Program-made: the position numbers and the translations under genes
DNA from: JAHEJA01 sp965656445
Lineage (GTDB): Bacteria > Pseudomonadota > Alphaproteobacteria > Rhodobacterales > Rhodobacteraceae
Assembly (NCBI GenBank): GCA_965656445.1
Contig: CBFHKO010000016.1
Location: forward strand, 1 to 46,228
DNA: 46,228 nucleotides
Direction: 5' to 3'
In this document: piece by piece, positions 15,956-24,062 of the stretch
Layout: each line of letters begins with the position of its first letter
Numbering within the stretch: position 1 is the first letter of the stretch
The notes under the pieces: model-generated
The model's database searches: none
The model's input: only the letters and a program-made list of their open reading frames with translations
Told to the model about the DNA's origin: nothing

Positions 15956-16570
15956 TCACTCGTATTTATCTAAGAACGCTTCAGCGGGCAGGGTGCGAAA
16001 ATCCTCGAGCCTGCTGCGCAAAAGATCATGATCCCAATCCCACCATGCGAGCGTTATGAACCGCTCTGCGATCTCGGCTGGTTGACGAAGTCGCAAGGGC
16101 TTGGCTGGGATGCCTGTCACGATCGTATAGGGGGCCACGTCCTTGGTGACGATTGCACCTGATGCGACAACGGCGCCATGGCCAATGGTCACTTCGGGTT
16201 TGATTTGAGCGTTATGACCAATCCACGTGTCATGCCCAATATAGGCTGTGCGAGACTGACGCTTTTTAAACCAAGCGACATCATCTGGGGCATCTGACCA
16301 ATAGTCTGCAGAGCGATAGAGAAAATGGTGCAAGCTTGCGGTTTCGAGTGGATGATCCGTTGCGCCAATGCGGGTGAAGCTGGCGATATTGGCAAATTTC
16401 CCGATCTCAGCATTTGCAATATCCGCGTACCGGTCGCAGTAGGAATAATCGCCCAAGGTCACATTTTGTAAACGTGACCCTTTGCCAATTTCTACAAATC
16501 GCCCAAAACGGCAGTCTCTGGTTTCGCACTCAGGGTGCATAAAGGGATCTGTTTCGTTCAGGCGTGTCAT
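15956..16570 (-). CDS. hexapeptide-repeat acetyltransferase of phosphonate loci
   Basis: The 204-residue protein is a left-handed beta-helix acyltransferase with imperfect hexapeptide repeats, such as VEIGKGSRLQNVTLGDYSYC and later IGHNAQIKPEVTIGHGAVVA. GIPAKPLRLR is the usual end of the helix. This subgroup recurs in C-P lyase loci and is thought to acetylate aminophosphonates or pathway products, comparable in role to the unrelated GNAT enzyme PhnO. No GNAT-type phnO is present in the window. It is the last gene after phnE2, nine bases downstream, and ends convergent with the second phnM. Confidence 0.85.
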   Translation of the reverse strand: MTRLNETDPFMHPECETRDCRFGRFVEIGKGSRLQNVTLGDYSYCDRYADIANAEIGKFANIASFTRIGATDHPLETASLHHFLYRSADYWSDAPDDVAWFKKRQSRTAYIGHDTWIGHNAQIKPEVTIGHGAVVASGAIVTKDVAPYTIVTGIPAKPLRLRQPAEIAERFITLAWWDWDHDLLRSRLEDFRTLPAEAFLDKYE

Positions 16571-16579
16571 TTGGTTGCT

Positions 16580-17899
16580 CTATAGCGTGTCATTAGACGA
16601 TCCCTTGACCAAGGCGCGGCGCAAAATGCCAGATAGCCAGTCCATCGCAACCACCATGAGGATAATAAGGGTAATGTAATAACTGACTTCTTCCCAGTCT
16701 TTTTGCGTATACATCGCTTGGGTCAAGAGTAGCCCGATACCACCCCCTGTAATGGCTCCGATGATTGTCGCGCTGCGGGTATTGGATTCAAAGAAATAGA
16801 GGACCAGTGACATCAAAACAGGGGTCACTTGCGGCAATACCCCAAAACGATATCGCTGAAGAGGCCGTGCACCAGTGGATTGGATACCTTCGACTTGTTT
16901 GTCATCGATATTTTCCAATGTTTCCGAGAACATCTTACCAAAGCCGCCCGTATCCGTAATCAAAATAGCAAGCGCACCTGTCATGGGGCCGGGGCCAAAA
17001 GCGCGTGACAGCATGATGGTAAAGATCAAAGCATCTACACCGCGGATAAAGTCAAAGATCCGGCGCATGAAAAACCGAAGTGATTGAAAGGGTGTGAAAT
17101 TCTTAGCGGCGAGGAACGCAAGCGGTAGGGCCACGATGGCTCCGCCAAATGTTCCAATAAAGGCCATCAAGATTGTTTCATAGATCGCCCAGGCAACGTC
17201 CTTGTGCAACCACATCCGGTTGTTCCAGAAATCAGACAAGATCGCGCCCGCTTCGCCATTGAAGGCGCGTGACATGACTTCGCCAAAAGGCATGTTATGA
17301 TAGGGGCTATCAAGCGTGAAAAAGAATAGCTCCCAGCCGACAAAATAGCGGAACACTTCGGTTCTGTTGCGTGTGACCGTCAAACGTCCTTGGTCCGTAA
17401 TAATCATCAAACGGTTTTTGGATGCGCTGATATAGTCAGGAACATCCCCGTCAGGGTACTTGGTTTCGACCCCTTTGCGGGTTGGGTTGGCCCAAACGGT
17501 GCCATAGCCCGGAATGTTATAGGTGACCTCTGTTTCGCCGTAGGTCACAGTGTGACCTTTTCCCAAGTCGATAACAGTGTTCGCGGGGGCAAGGGCCACC
17601 CAGTCAGGCGCTTCGCCTTTTGGATAGGCGCCTTTGTTTTCGCCTTCGATTTTGATGTCAATTTCGCTAGAGCGATTGTCACGCGCGACATGCACTTTGT
17701 AAGAATAGCTATCACGCACCAGTGTCATCGCGTTTTTGGCCGATGCCGACTGATATAAGCCAATCAAATCAAAGGCGAAAAAGATATAGACGAAATAGGC
17801 CAAAACAACCGAGAGGCCTGCAAACGTGGTGAATTTCTTGCGGGAAATATGCTGTATCGCGTGATCAGTGAGATGATCCATCGAAGCTGTGGTTGTCAT
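16580..17899 (-). CDS. phnE: phosphonate ABC transporter permease PhnE2
   Basis: This inner-membrane permease has 439 residues, far longer than a standard PhnE of about 260-290. The extra length is a block after the first membrane segment (residues about 60-215) rich in Asp/Lys/Tyr, likely periplasmic. It is followed by the standard five-helix permease core with the EAA-type loop (GMFGKMFSETLENID-like, here GGFGKMFSETLENID). The fused domain is typical of the second PhnE in many roseobacters. The start overlaps the phnE1 stop as ATGA. Together with PhnE1 it should form the heterodimeric membrane channel fed by PhnD. Confidence 0.9.
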   Translation of the reverse strand: MTTTASMDHLTDHAIQHISRKKFTTFAGLSVVLAYFVYIFFAFDLIGLYQSASAKNAMTLVRDSYSYKVHVARDNRSSEIDIKIEGENKGAYPKGEAPDWVALAPANTVIDLGKGHTVTYGETEVTYNIPGYGTVWANPTRKGVETKYPDGDVPDYISASKNRLMIITDQGRLTVTRNRTEVFRYFVGWELFFFTLDSPYHNMPFGEVMSRAFNGEAGAILSDFWNNRMWLHKDVAWAIYETILMAFIGTFGGAIVALPLAFLAAKNFTPFQSLRFFMRRIFDFIRGVDALIFTIMLSRAFGPGPMTGALAILITDTGGFGKMFSETLENIDDKQVEGIQSTGARPLQRYRFGVLPQVTPVLMSLVLYFFESNTRSATIIGAITGGGIGLLLTQAMYTQKDWEEVSYYITLIILMVVAMDWLSGILRRALVKGSSNDTL

Positions 17900-18777
17900 G
17901 ATAACACCTCGTTTGATTTACGCCCATGAGTGAGGCGGTTGCGATACATGGATGAGATTTGATCAAACACAACAATCGTGGCGAACAACATTAAGAAGAT
18001 TGCCGCCGCCTGATCATAACGACCCTGACCCCAAGACATGGCATTCTTGAGCTCGTAGCCAATACCGCCCGCACCCACAAAGCCCAAAATAGCAGAGGCG
18101 CGGATATTGATTTCAAAGCGCATCAATGCGTAGCTCATATAATTAGGGGCGACTTGAGGAACGACACCTAGGAACATACGCTGTGTCCAACTTGCCCCAA
18201 CCGAAGCCAAGCCATCAACAGGTTTGAGGGAGGCGTTTTCGTTCACTTCGGAAAACATTTTTCCAAGCGCGCCCGTGGTATGAAAGGCGATTGCGATCAT
18301 TGCAGGGACGGGGCCGCCCCCCATTACAAAGATAAGCACCAAAGCAATGACGATTTCAGGAACCGCGCGCATTAAATCAAGGATGCGCCGAAAGACTGGA
18401 ATGAGACGTGGCCATTTCGCCAGTCCACGCGTCGCCAACATAGAGAAAATGCCACCTAAAATTGCCCCGACCAAGGTTGAGGCTGCGGCGATGTTGATCG
18501 TTTCCAACAGTGCGGGAAAATAGGTTGCCATGTGAACTGGCAGCTCGGCCAATTTTTCGACCGCTTCGCTTATCACGCTAGATGGAAAATCAAAAATACG
18601 GTGAATCCCGTCCCAGAACGACCCCGCATTGCGGTCCTGTGCCGTGCGAAACCCGCTGACCATTAAGGCTATGAAAATTAGCAATAAAATGGCGCCATAG
18701 CTGCGCTTGCGCACCGTCATGGCCATATAGCTGTCTTGAATGTGTTTTACGGATGGAGTGGGGTGATTTTGGGTCAT
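17896..18777 (-). CDS. phnE: phosphonate ABC transporter permease PhnE1
   Basis: The 293-residue inner-membrane permease has an N-terminal membrane helix (AILLLIFIALMVSGF), a short periplasmic segment, and the ABC permease core. The core has the EAA loop in GALGKMFSEVNENAS and IRASAILGFVGAGGIGYEL near the C-terminus, both characteristic of PhnE. It lies after phnD across a hairpin with a T-run, which would lower its expression relative to the binding protein. ATGA overlap with phnE2. Confidence 0.94.
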   Translation of the reverse strand: MTQNHPTPSVKHIQDSYMAMTVRKRSYGAILLLIFIALMVSGFRTAQDRNAGSFWDGIHRIFDFPSSVISEAVEKLAELPVHMATYFPALLETINIAAASTLVGAILGGIFSMLATRGLAKWPRLIPVFRRILDLMRAVPEIVIALVLIFVMGGGPVPAMIAIAFHTTGALGKMFSEVNENASLKPVDGLASVGASWTQRMFLGVVPQVAPNYMSYALMRFEINIRASAILGFVGAGGIGYELKNAMSWGQGRYDQAAAIFLMLFATIVVFDQISSMYRNRLTHGRKSNEVLS

Positions 18778-18788
18778 GGACTACCTGC

Positions 18789-18822
18789 AAAAAAATAACG
18801 GGGCGCCTGTTGGCACCCCGTT
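18789..18822 (-). terminator. intra-operon hairpin after phnD
   Basis: Reading leftward, AACGGGGTGCC pairs over 11 positions (one G-T) with GGCGCCCCGTT around a four-base loop and is followed by ATTTTTTT. It sits between the phnD stop and the phnE1 start. It has all features of an intrinsic terminator and probably reduces read-through so that PhnD is made in excess over the permeases, or protects the phnCD mRNA 3' end. Confidence 0.8.
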
Positions 18823-18836
18823 AAGAAACAATGCTA

Positions 18837-19745
18837 TTATTGCTTTGCTTTACGCGCTTCTACGATAGAAACATATGCGTCGTGTGTGATTGGCATAACG
18901 CCTTGTGCGTCGCCAGCAAACACGTTGTATGCGCAATCAGGATCAACAGTTTTCAAAGATGCCATAAGGGACGCCATTTTGACCTGTACGTCTGTTGGCA
19001 ATGCTGTGCGAAGAACAACAGGGCCTTCTGGGATCGGCTTTGATTTCCAGATTTGAACCAAGTCGTTCATGTCAACCAAGCCTGCGTCAACCGCACGACG
19101 CAAAGCGCCTGAGTTGTAGCCATCTTCCCAGTTGCCCAAGCCATCAGCCCAAGTCACACCACCGTCAACGTCACCATTGTTTACGGCAACGATTGTTTGC
19201 TCGTGGCCGCCTGTGAACTTAACGTCACCGAAGTAATCGCCTGAGTCCATTGTCGCGCCAGTGATTGTTGGGATTTCGATGGATGGGATCAAGTAACCAG
19301 ATGTTGAGTTTGGATCACCAAAGCCAAATGTCTTGCCCTTCATGTCGTCAAGCGATGTGATGCCGCTGTCTTTGCGTGCAAAACCGATTGAGTGGTAGCC
19401 GTAACCACCATCAACGTTTACTTTAACGACAACAGGTGAAACAACTTCTGGATCTTCTAGATAGATTTTCGCGTAAGACGACGCGCCCAACCATGCCATG
19501 TCGATTGTGCCGCCCAAAAGACCTTGGATAACACCGTCATAGTCTGCAGGTGCGAACAATTTTGTTTCAACGCCCAACAAATCCTCGGTACGCTGACGCA
19601 AGCATTCTTGGTTGTTCAAACGGTCTTGAGCGTTTTCGCCACCCAAGATACCGATGCGGAATTCTGAAATTCCACCGTGACCGTCTGCAAATGCAGGTGC
19701 GGCTAGTGCTGTTGTTGCCAAAATGGCTGCTACGAACTTTTTCAT
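18837..19745 (-). CDS. phnD: phosphonate-binding periplasmic protein PhnD
   Basis: The 302-residue protein starts with a Sec signal peptide (MKKFVAAILATTALAAPAFA, cleavage near residue 20). The mature part is a periplasmic binding protein of the PhnD type: FRIGILGGENAQDRL, TIDMAWLGASSYAKIY, GKTFGFGDPNSTSGYLIPS and the VDGGVTWADGL segment (key parts named). It captures phosphonates or phosphite for the PhnCE1E2 importer. The conserved Ser-Thr-Ser of PNSTSG is the expected phosphonate-contact site. GGAGAG lies six bases before the ATG. Confidence 0.95.
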   Translation of the reverse strand: MKKFVAAILATTALAAPAFADGHGGISEFRIGILGGENAQDRLNNQECLRQRTEDLLGVETKLFAPADYDGVIQGLLGGTIDMAWLGASSYAKIYLEDPEVVSPVVVKVNVDGGYGYHSIGFARKDSGITSLDDMKGKTFGFGDPNSTSGYLIPSIEIPTITGATMDSGDYFGDVKFTGGHEQTIVAVNNGDVDGGVTWADGLGNWEDGYNSGALRRAVDAGLVDMNDLVQIWKSKPIPEGPVVLRTALPTDVQVKMASLMASLKTVDPDCAYNVFAGDAQGVMPITHDAYVSIVEARKAKQ

Positions 19746-19792
19746 CTTATCTCTCCACAGTTTGATTGTTGCCGGTTGGCAGTTGATGAAAG

Positions 19793-20590
19793 CTATGCGG
19801 GAACCATGTATTCAAGGTCCCGTATCTCGGTTGATGTCGCTTCTTCTGAGAAGGACTGATCCGCGCCGTAGATGTCGCGCGCCGCGGATGTTGTTAAATC
19901 TTGAGGGGATCCGTCAAAGACGACTTTGCCTTTGCGCATGCCAATGATGCGGTCGCAATAACGGCGCGCCGTATCCAATGTGTGCAGGTTCGCGACGACC
20001 ATTCTGTTATCTTCTTCATGAATACGACGCAGGGTATCCATCACGATTTGCACATTCATTGGGTCAAGGGATGCAATTGGCTCGTCGGCGAGGATGATTT
20101 TTGGATCCTGCATCAACGCGCGCGCAATGGCGACACGCTGTTGTTGGCCGCCTGACAAAGCCTCAGCCCGTTTTGACGCATGCTCCGCAACGCCCAAACG
20201 GTCTAGAATTTCAATTGCTTTTACGATGTCAGTGCGTGGGTATAGGTTAAATAAGGTCGCCAGAGTGGACCGCTTGTTCAATGTTCCATGCAACACATTG
20301 CTGACCACATCCATGCGGGGCACCAAGTTGAATTGTTGAAAGATCATTGCGCAGTCTGATTGCCATTGACGTTTGGCCGGTCCCTTGAGTTGGGACACTT
20401 CGACGTTCTCATACGTAATCGTCCCAGAGGTGACATCGCCCAACCGGTTAATCATACGCAAGAGCGTGGATTTACCTGCACCTGAGGCGCCGATAATGCC
20501 GACCATCATTGGTTTATCAAAGGTAAACGATACAGTATCTACAGCGGTGCTGTTGCCAAATACTTTTGTTACTTTGGAGGCTGTTAACAA
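19793..20590 (-). CDS. phnC: phosphonate ABC transporter ATP-binding protein PhnC
   Basis: This is the ATPase of the phosphonate importer. Walker A GASGAGKST, Q-loop MIFQQFNLV, signature LSGGQQQRVAIARAL and Walker B IILADEPIASLD are intact, and the PRTDIVKAIEILDRLGVAEH segment fits PhnC. I start at the TTG at 20590 (LLTASKVTKVFGN) because AAGGGG stands six bases ahead and the protein then begins as relatives do. A GTG at 20605 is possible. The much longer ATG start at 20728 adds about 46 residues with no family similarity. phnD follows after 47 bases. Confidence 0.9.
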   Translation of the reverse strand: MLTASKVTKVFGNSTAVDTVSFTFDKPMMVGIIGASGAGKSTLLRMINRLGDVTSGTITYENVEVSQLKGPAKRQWQSDCAMIFQQFNLVPRMDVVSNVLHGTLNKRSTLATLFNLYPRTDIVKAIEILDRLGVAEHASKRAEALSGGQQQRVAIARALMQDPKIILADEPIASLDPMNVQIVMDTLRRIHEEDNRMVVANLHTLDTARRYCDRIIGMRKGKVVFDGSPQDLTTSAARDIYGADQSFSEEATSTEIRDLEYMVPA

Positions 20591-20643
20591 TTTCTTCCCC
20601 TTCACTGACTGGATGGGGTTTATGTGTGAATTGTCAAAGTTCC

Positions 20644-20672
20644 GTATCAAATTTGTAACGGACTCGTGAAAT
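20644..20672 (-). promoter_or_regulatory. possible Pho box upstream of phnC
   Basis: Toward phnC the sequence is ATTTCAC-GAGT-CCGTTAC-AAAT-TTGATAC, three 7-mers resembling PhoB half sites with an exact 11-base period, about 54 bases before the proposed phnC start. The half sites deviate from the CTGTCAY consensus but keep its spacing. Phosphate control is expected biologically. Confidence 0.38.
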
Positions 20673-20959
20673 TTAAAAATGTGTAAACGGGCCTCAAATG
20701 AGCCTAAATTGTAAGGCGCATTTGGCAAACAGCTTTAAGGAAAGTTGAGATCGAGAAACCTAATGTGGCATCAAGAACTATGGTCGCAATGAGCTGTTTC
20801 GGTGTCCTGCGGCCCGGTTCTCTTAGAATGATGTGAGACTAATCAATAGAATTCGACAAATTGTTCTCGGATCATCAGAGATGCTTTAACTTGGTTTAAC
20901 CTGCTCTATGTCTTAGGTCTTGAGGTGCAGACATTTAATGAGGTTGCAGAGATATCACA
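20673..20959. other. intergenic region between phnC and the YdeI-like gene
   Basis: No coding frame is convincing here, apart from the unlikely N-terminal extension of phnC. It should contain the divergent promoters of phnC (leftward) and the YdeI-like gene (rightward). I saw no strong hairpin. Confidence 0.4.
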
Positions 20960-21532
20960 ATGACCCCCGATGATTTTGAGAAAGTTGAGATAACGCGCGC
21001 GAATGGTCTGTGGGACTGGCTTGAATCCAATCATTCAAACGGCCCAACAGTATGGCTTGTCACATGGAAAGCGCTGCATCGCGATAAATACGTTTCTAGA
21101 GACGAGGTTTTGGATGCCTTACTTGCATATGGTTGGATTGATGGACGGCGCATGAAGTTAGATGATGATCGCACTATGCAGCTTATTTCTCCGCGAAAAG
21201 CGCAGGACTGGACGAAAACATATCGGGACCGCGCAGATCGCCTTATCAAAGAGGGGCGGATGCAGGCCGCAGGGTTGGCACGGATCAATGAGGCAAAAAG
21301 AGCGGGCTCTTATAACGTCGGACAGGATATTGATGCTTTGATCGAGCCAGATGATCTGGTGAAGGCGCTATCTGAAGCAGGCGCCAAAGAATGGTGGGAC
21401 GCCTCAGCACCGTCATATCGACGAAATATTTTGCGATGGCTCTCGCTTGCGAAACGCGACAACACTCGACTGTCGCGCATGAACAACATCGTTAGTTTTT
21501 CAGCCGACGGGAAAAAAGTGCCCAATTACTGA
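20960..21532 (+). CDS. YdeI/OmpD-associated-family protein
   Basis: The 190-residue protein matches the YdeI family of small bacteriocin-resistance-related or stress-related proteins with poorly known function. Family marks are VWLVTWKA, DEVLDALLAYGWIDGR, the LISPRKAQDWTK segment (Ser-Pro-Arg motif) and a C-terminal YRRNILRWLSLAKR helix (key parts named). It has no signal peptide and is likely cytoplasmic. It stands alone between the phn locus and a convergent desaturase gene. Confidence 0.75.
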   Translation: MTPDDFEKVEITRANGLWDWLESNHSNGPTVWLVTWKALHRDKYVSRDEVLDALLAYGWIDGRRMKLDDDRTMQLISPRKAQDWTKTYRDRADRLIKEGRMQAAGLARINEAKRAGSYNVGQDIDALIEPDDLVKALSEAGAKEWWDASAPSYRRNILRWLSLAKRDNTRLSRMNNIVSFSADGKKVPNY

Positions 21533-21572
21533 ACGCGGAGAGATTGAGCTGATCTAACCAGCTCTCACCCAA

Positions 21573-22601
21573 TTACCCAAGTTGAAGCTTGCGTGCCTGT
21601 GCAAAGGATACCAGTTTCTTGCGCTCTTCATCCCACAAATGCAGCCGCGCCGTTTGGAGGCTTTCTTTGATGGTCATGCGATTGGTCGTGGCAAGTGCGC
21701 TGTGTTCCTTGAGCACCTTCGGCAGTTTGTAAAACGGAATGCGGCTGTAGAGGTGGTGGACGTGGTGAATGCCTATGTTGCCTGTCAACCACTGCAAGAC
21801 AGGGGGGAGCACATAGTACGAGCTGCCGTGAAAGGCGGCTTCGTGGATGTCCCAATCAGGTTCTTGTTCCCAATGGGTTTCCTCGAATTGGTGCTGCACA
21901 TAAAACAACCACACGCCACAGGTTGCGGCAATAAAGGTGGAGGGGAGGAAAATTAGGAGGATCGGCATTAACCCACCGAAATAATAGATGATTGAGAGCG
22001 CTGTCAGAATGACCGCGTTTGTGCCCATGGCGCTGACCCAATATTTTGCCTGATGTGTCAAGCCAAGCGGCAATCTGTTCTGGAGAAAGAACAAATACCC
22101 TGGTCCGAGACCAAACAAGACCACAGGATGACGGTACAGTCGGTATAAGAGGCGCCCGGCGGCTGATTTATCCTGATACTCAAAGACGGTGAGTGTATGG
22201 ACATCTCCCATTCCTCGGCGACCAAGATTACCTGATGAGCTATGGTGCAATGCATGAGAGCGTCGCCACACATCGTACGGTGTCAGCGTTGCAACCCCTA
22301 TGATGCGACCGAGCCAATCACACAGAACGCGGTTCTTAAAGAATGAGCTGTGACCGCAGTCGTGCTGGATGATGAACAATCGCAACAAGAAGGCCGCGTT
22401 CAAAACAGAAAGGGCTAGAGTAATCCAAATATTGATCGATATTGTATGCCATGCAAGCACCCACAATAACACGAAACAGCCCAGAGTAATGCCGAGCTCC
22501 AGACTGCTGCGCGCCGCGTTGGGTTCGCGATAATCCGACAGTAATTTGATCCAGTCACGGGCCGCGTTCGGTGGGTAGTTGGGGGCTTCGGTATTGGGCA
22601 T
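21573..22601 (-). CDS. fatty acid desaturase
   Basis: This membrane di-iron acyl-lipid desaturase introduces a double bond into membrane fatty acids using O2 and electrons from a ferredoxin-like donor. The three histidine boxes are intact: HDCGH (80-84), HALHH (116-120) and HHVHH (279-283). Hydrophobic segments lie before box 1 and between boxes 2 and 3. The start is taken at MPNTEAP (22601); a TTG-started extension to 22661 is unlike the family. Regiospecificity (delta-9 or delta-12) cannot be assigned by eye. The gene is monocistronic and convergent with the YdeI-like gene. Confidence 0.9.
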   Translation of the reverse strand: MPNTEAPNYPPNAARDWIKLLSDYREPNAARSSLELGITLGCFVLLWVLAWHTISINIWITLALSVLNAAFLLRLFIIQHDCGHSSFFKNRVLCDWLGRIIGVATLTPYDVWRRSHALHHSSSGNLGRRGMGDVHTLTVFEYQDKSAAGRLLYRLYRHPVVLFGLGPGYLFFLQNRLPLGLTHQAKYWVSAMGTNAVILTALSIIYYFGGLMPILLIFLPSTFIAATCGVWLFYVQHQFEETHWEQEPDWDIHEAAFHGSSYYVLPPVLQWLTGNIGIHHVHHLYSRIPFYKLPKVLKEHSALATTNRMTIKESLQTARLHLWDEERKKLVSFAQARKLQLG

Positions 22602-22845
22602 GAATTCATCATTTCTGTTTTTGCAGTTACCGCTTGGTAAACGATGTCGCGAAATGTTCAATCAATAAAAGCGTTTAACTTATGAAATTCGCGTGTTGTG
22701 AGGACAGATCAAACGAAACGATCCTTAAATCTCAATAGCAAAATGTACTTGCCCACATGGTGGCATTTTATGTCAAGGCTCTTGATTTGGCATGTCATCT
22801 GTGCGGTGATAAATTGGCGAACGTCTCGGCGAAAGGGTGCATGTC

Positions 22846-23865
22846 ATGAAAGTCGGATTAATTGGATGCGGTTTCTTTGCTCAAAATCAATTGCAGGCTT
22901 GGCGCGATATCATTGGTGTTGATGTGGTCGCGCTCTGTGATACGAACACCAGTCACCTCAACGAAACAGGGGCACGTTTTGATATCGATCAGCTTTATAC
23001 AGATGCTGACGCGTTTTTTGCGGATATAGAGTTTGATATTGTTGATATTGCGACAACTGTTCAATCTCATAAATATCTCGTTGAGATGGCGGCTCGGCAC
23101 AATAAACATGTAATCTGCCAAAAACCTTTTGCCGAGTGGATGGATGATGCACGAGCAATGGTGAATGCTGTTGAGGCAACGGGCAAAACTCTTATGGTTC
23201 ATGAGAATTTTAGGTGGCAATCTGCTGTTCGTGCGGTGATTTATGAGGTGCGGAAAGGTACAATTGGTGATCCGTTTTTTGGACGTGTCAGCTTTCGCTC
23301 AGGTTATGATGTTTTTTCAGGTCAACCTTATCTCAGGGAGGGCGCGCGGTTTATCATCGAAGATTTGGGCATTCATATCCTTGATATTGCCCGTGCGCTT
23401 TTTGGGGACGTGGCGCGTCTGTCTGCCACAACCCGCCGAATAAACCCCATGATCAATGGCGAGGATGTCGCGACAATGTTGCTCGAGCATGAAAACGGAG
23501 TGACTAGTATTGTTGACTGTTCCTATGCCACTCAGCGAACACCTGAAACCTTTCCGGAAAGCCTGATTGAAGTGGACGGTGTTAAGGGTACAATGCGTTT
23601 AGATGCTGGGTATCGCTTGACCGTACAGGCCGATGGACACACAGAAATTCGGGATTTGTCGCCACCTATGTTAGACTGGGCGTCTAAACCTTGGCATAAC
23701 ATCCAAGAAAGCGTTCTTACGATTCAGCAACACTATATTGATTGCCTGAGAGTGGGGCAAGAGCCTGAAACAAGTGGGCGCGATAATCTGCGAACTTTGG
23801 CTTTGGTCGAGGCGGCCTATCTCTCGGCATCTGAGTCGCGTATTGTCAGAACAAATGAAATTTGA
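22846..23865 (+). CDS. Gfo/Idh/MocA-family oxidoreductase
   Basis: The 339-residue cytoplasmic protein has an N-terminal Rossmann domain (MKVGLIGCGFFAQ), the family CQKPFA motif with catalytic Lys near residue 94, and DLGIHILDIARALFG with the catalytic His. It most likely oxidises or reduces a sugar, inositol or related compound with NAD(P). The ATG at 22846 is used because AAAGGG lies about eight bases upstream; a GTG nine bases earlier is a less likely start. An IlvD/Edd dehydratase follows after 197 bases on the same strand, which would fit a non-phosphorylated sugar-acid route. Confidence 0.88.
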   Translation: MKVGLIGCGFFAQNQLQAWRDIIGVDVVALCDTNTSHLNETGARFDIDQLYTDADAFFADIEFDIVDIATTVQSHKYLVEMAARHNKHVICQKPFAEWMDDARAMVNAVEATGKTLMVHENFRWQSAVRAVIYEVRKGTIGDPFFGRVSFRSGYDVFSGQPYLREGARFIIEDLGIHILDIARALFGDVARLSATTRRINPMINGEDVATMLLEHENGVTSIVDCSYATQRTPETFPESLIEVDGVKGTMRLDAGYRLTVQADGHTEIRDLSPPMLDWASKPWHNIQESVLTIQQHYIDCLRVGQEPETSGRDNLRTLALVEAAYLSASESRIVRTNEI

Positions 23866-24062
23866 GACCCAACTGTATTTGTAAGTATGAATTTAATCCC
23901 TTTATTCGGGCACTAATTAACGCATTTTGTTCCAATATTTGAAACGAATTGCAGTGGGTTAGGGTCATTTTCACCCCGTGACTAGATTTTTATTGTGTCC
24001 TTTGGTTCCGCAGAGCACTCTCCTATGATTAGGCATTAAAGAATCACTTCCAAACTGGCGGA

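Noticed and set aside
20591..20728. N-terminal extension of PhnC to the ATG at 20728
   Set aside because: The extra residues do not resemble PhnC, the extension would cover the probable promoter, and a TTG with a good ribosome site gives the family-typical start.
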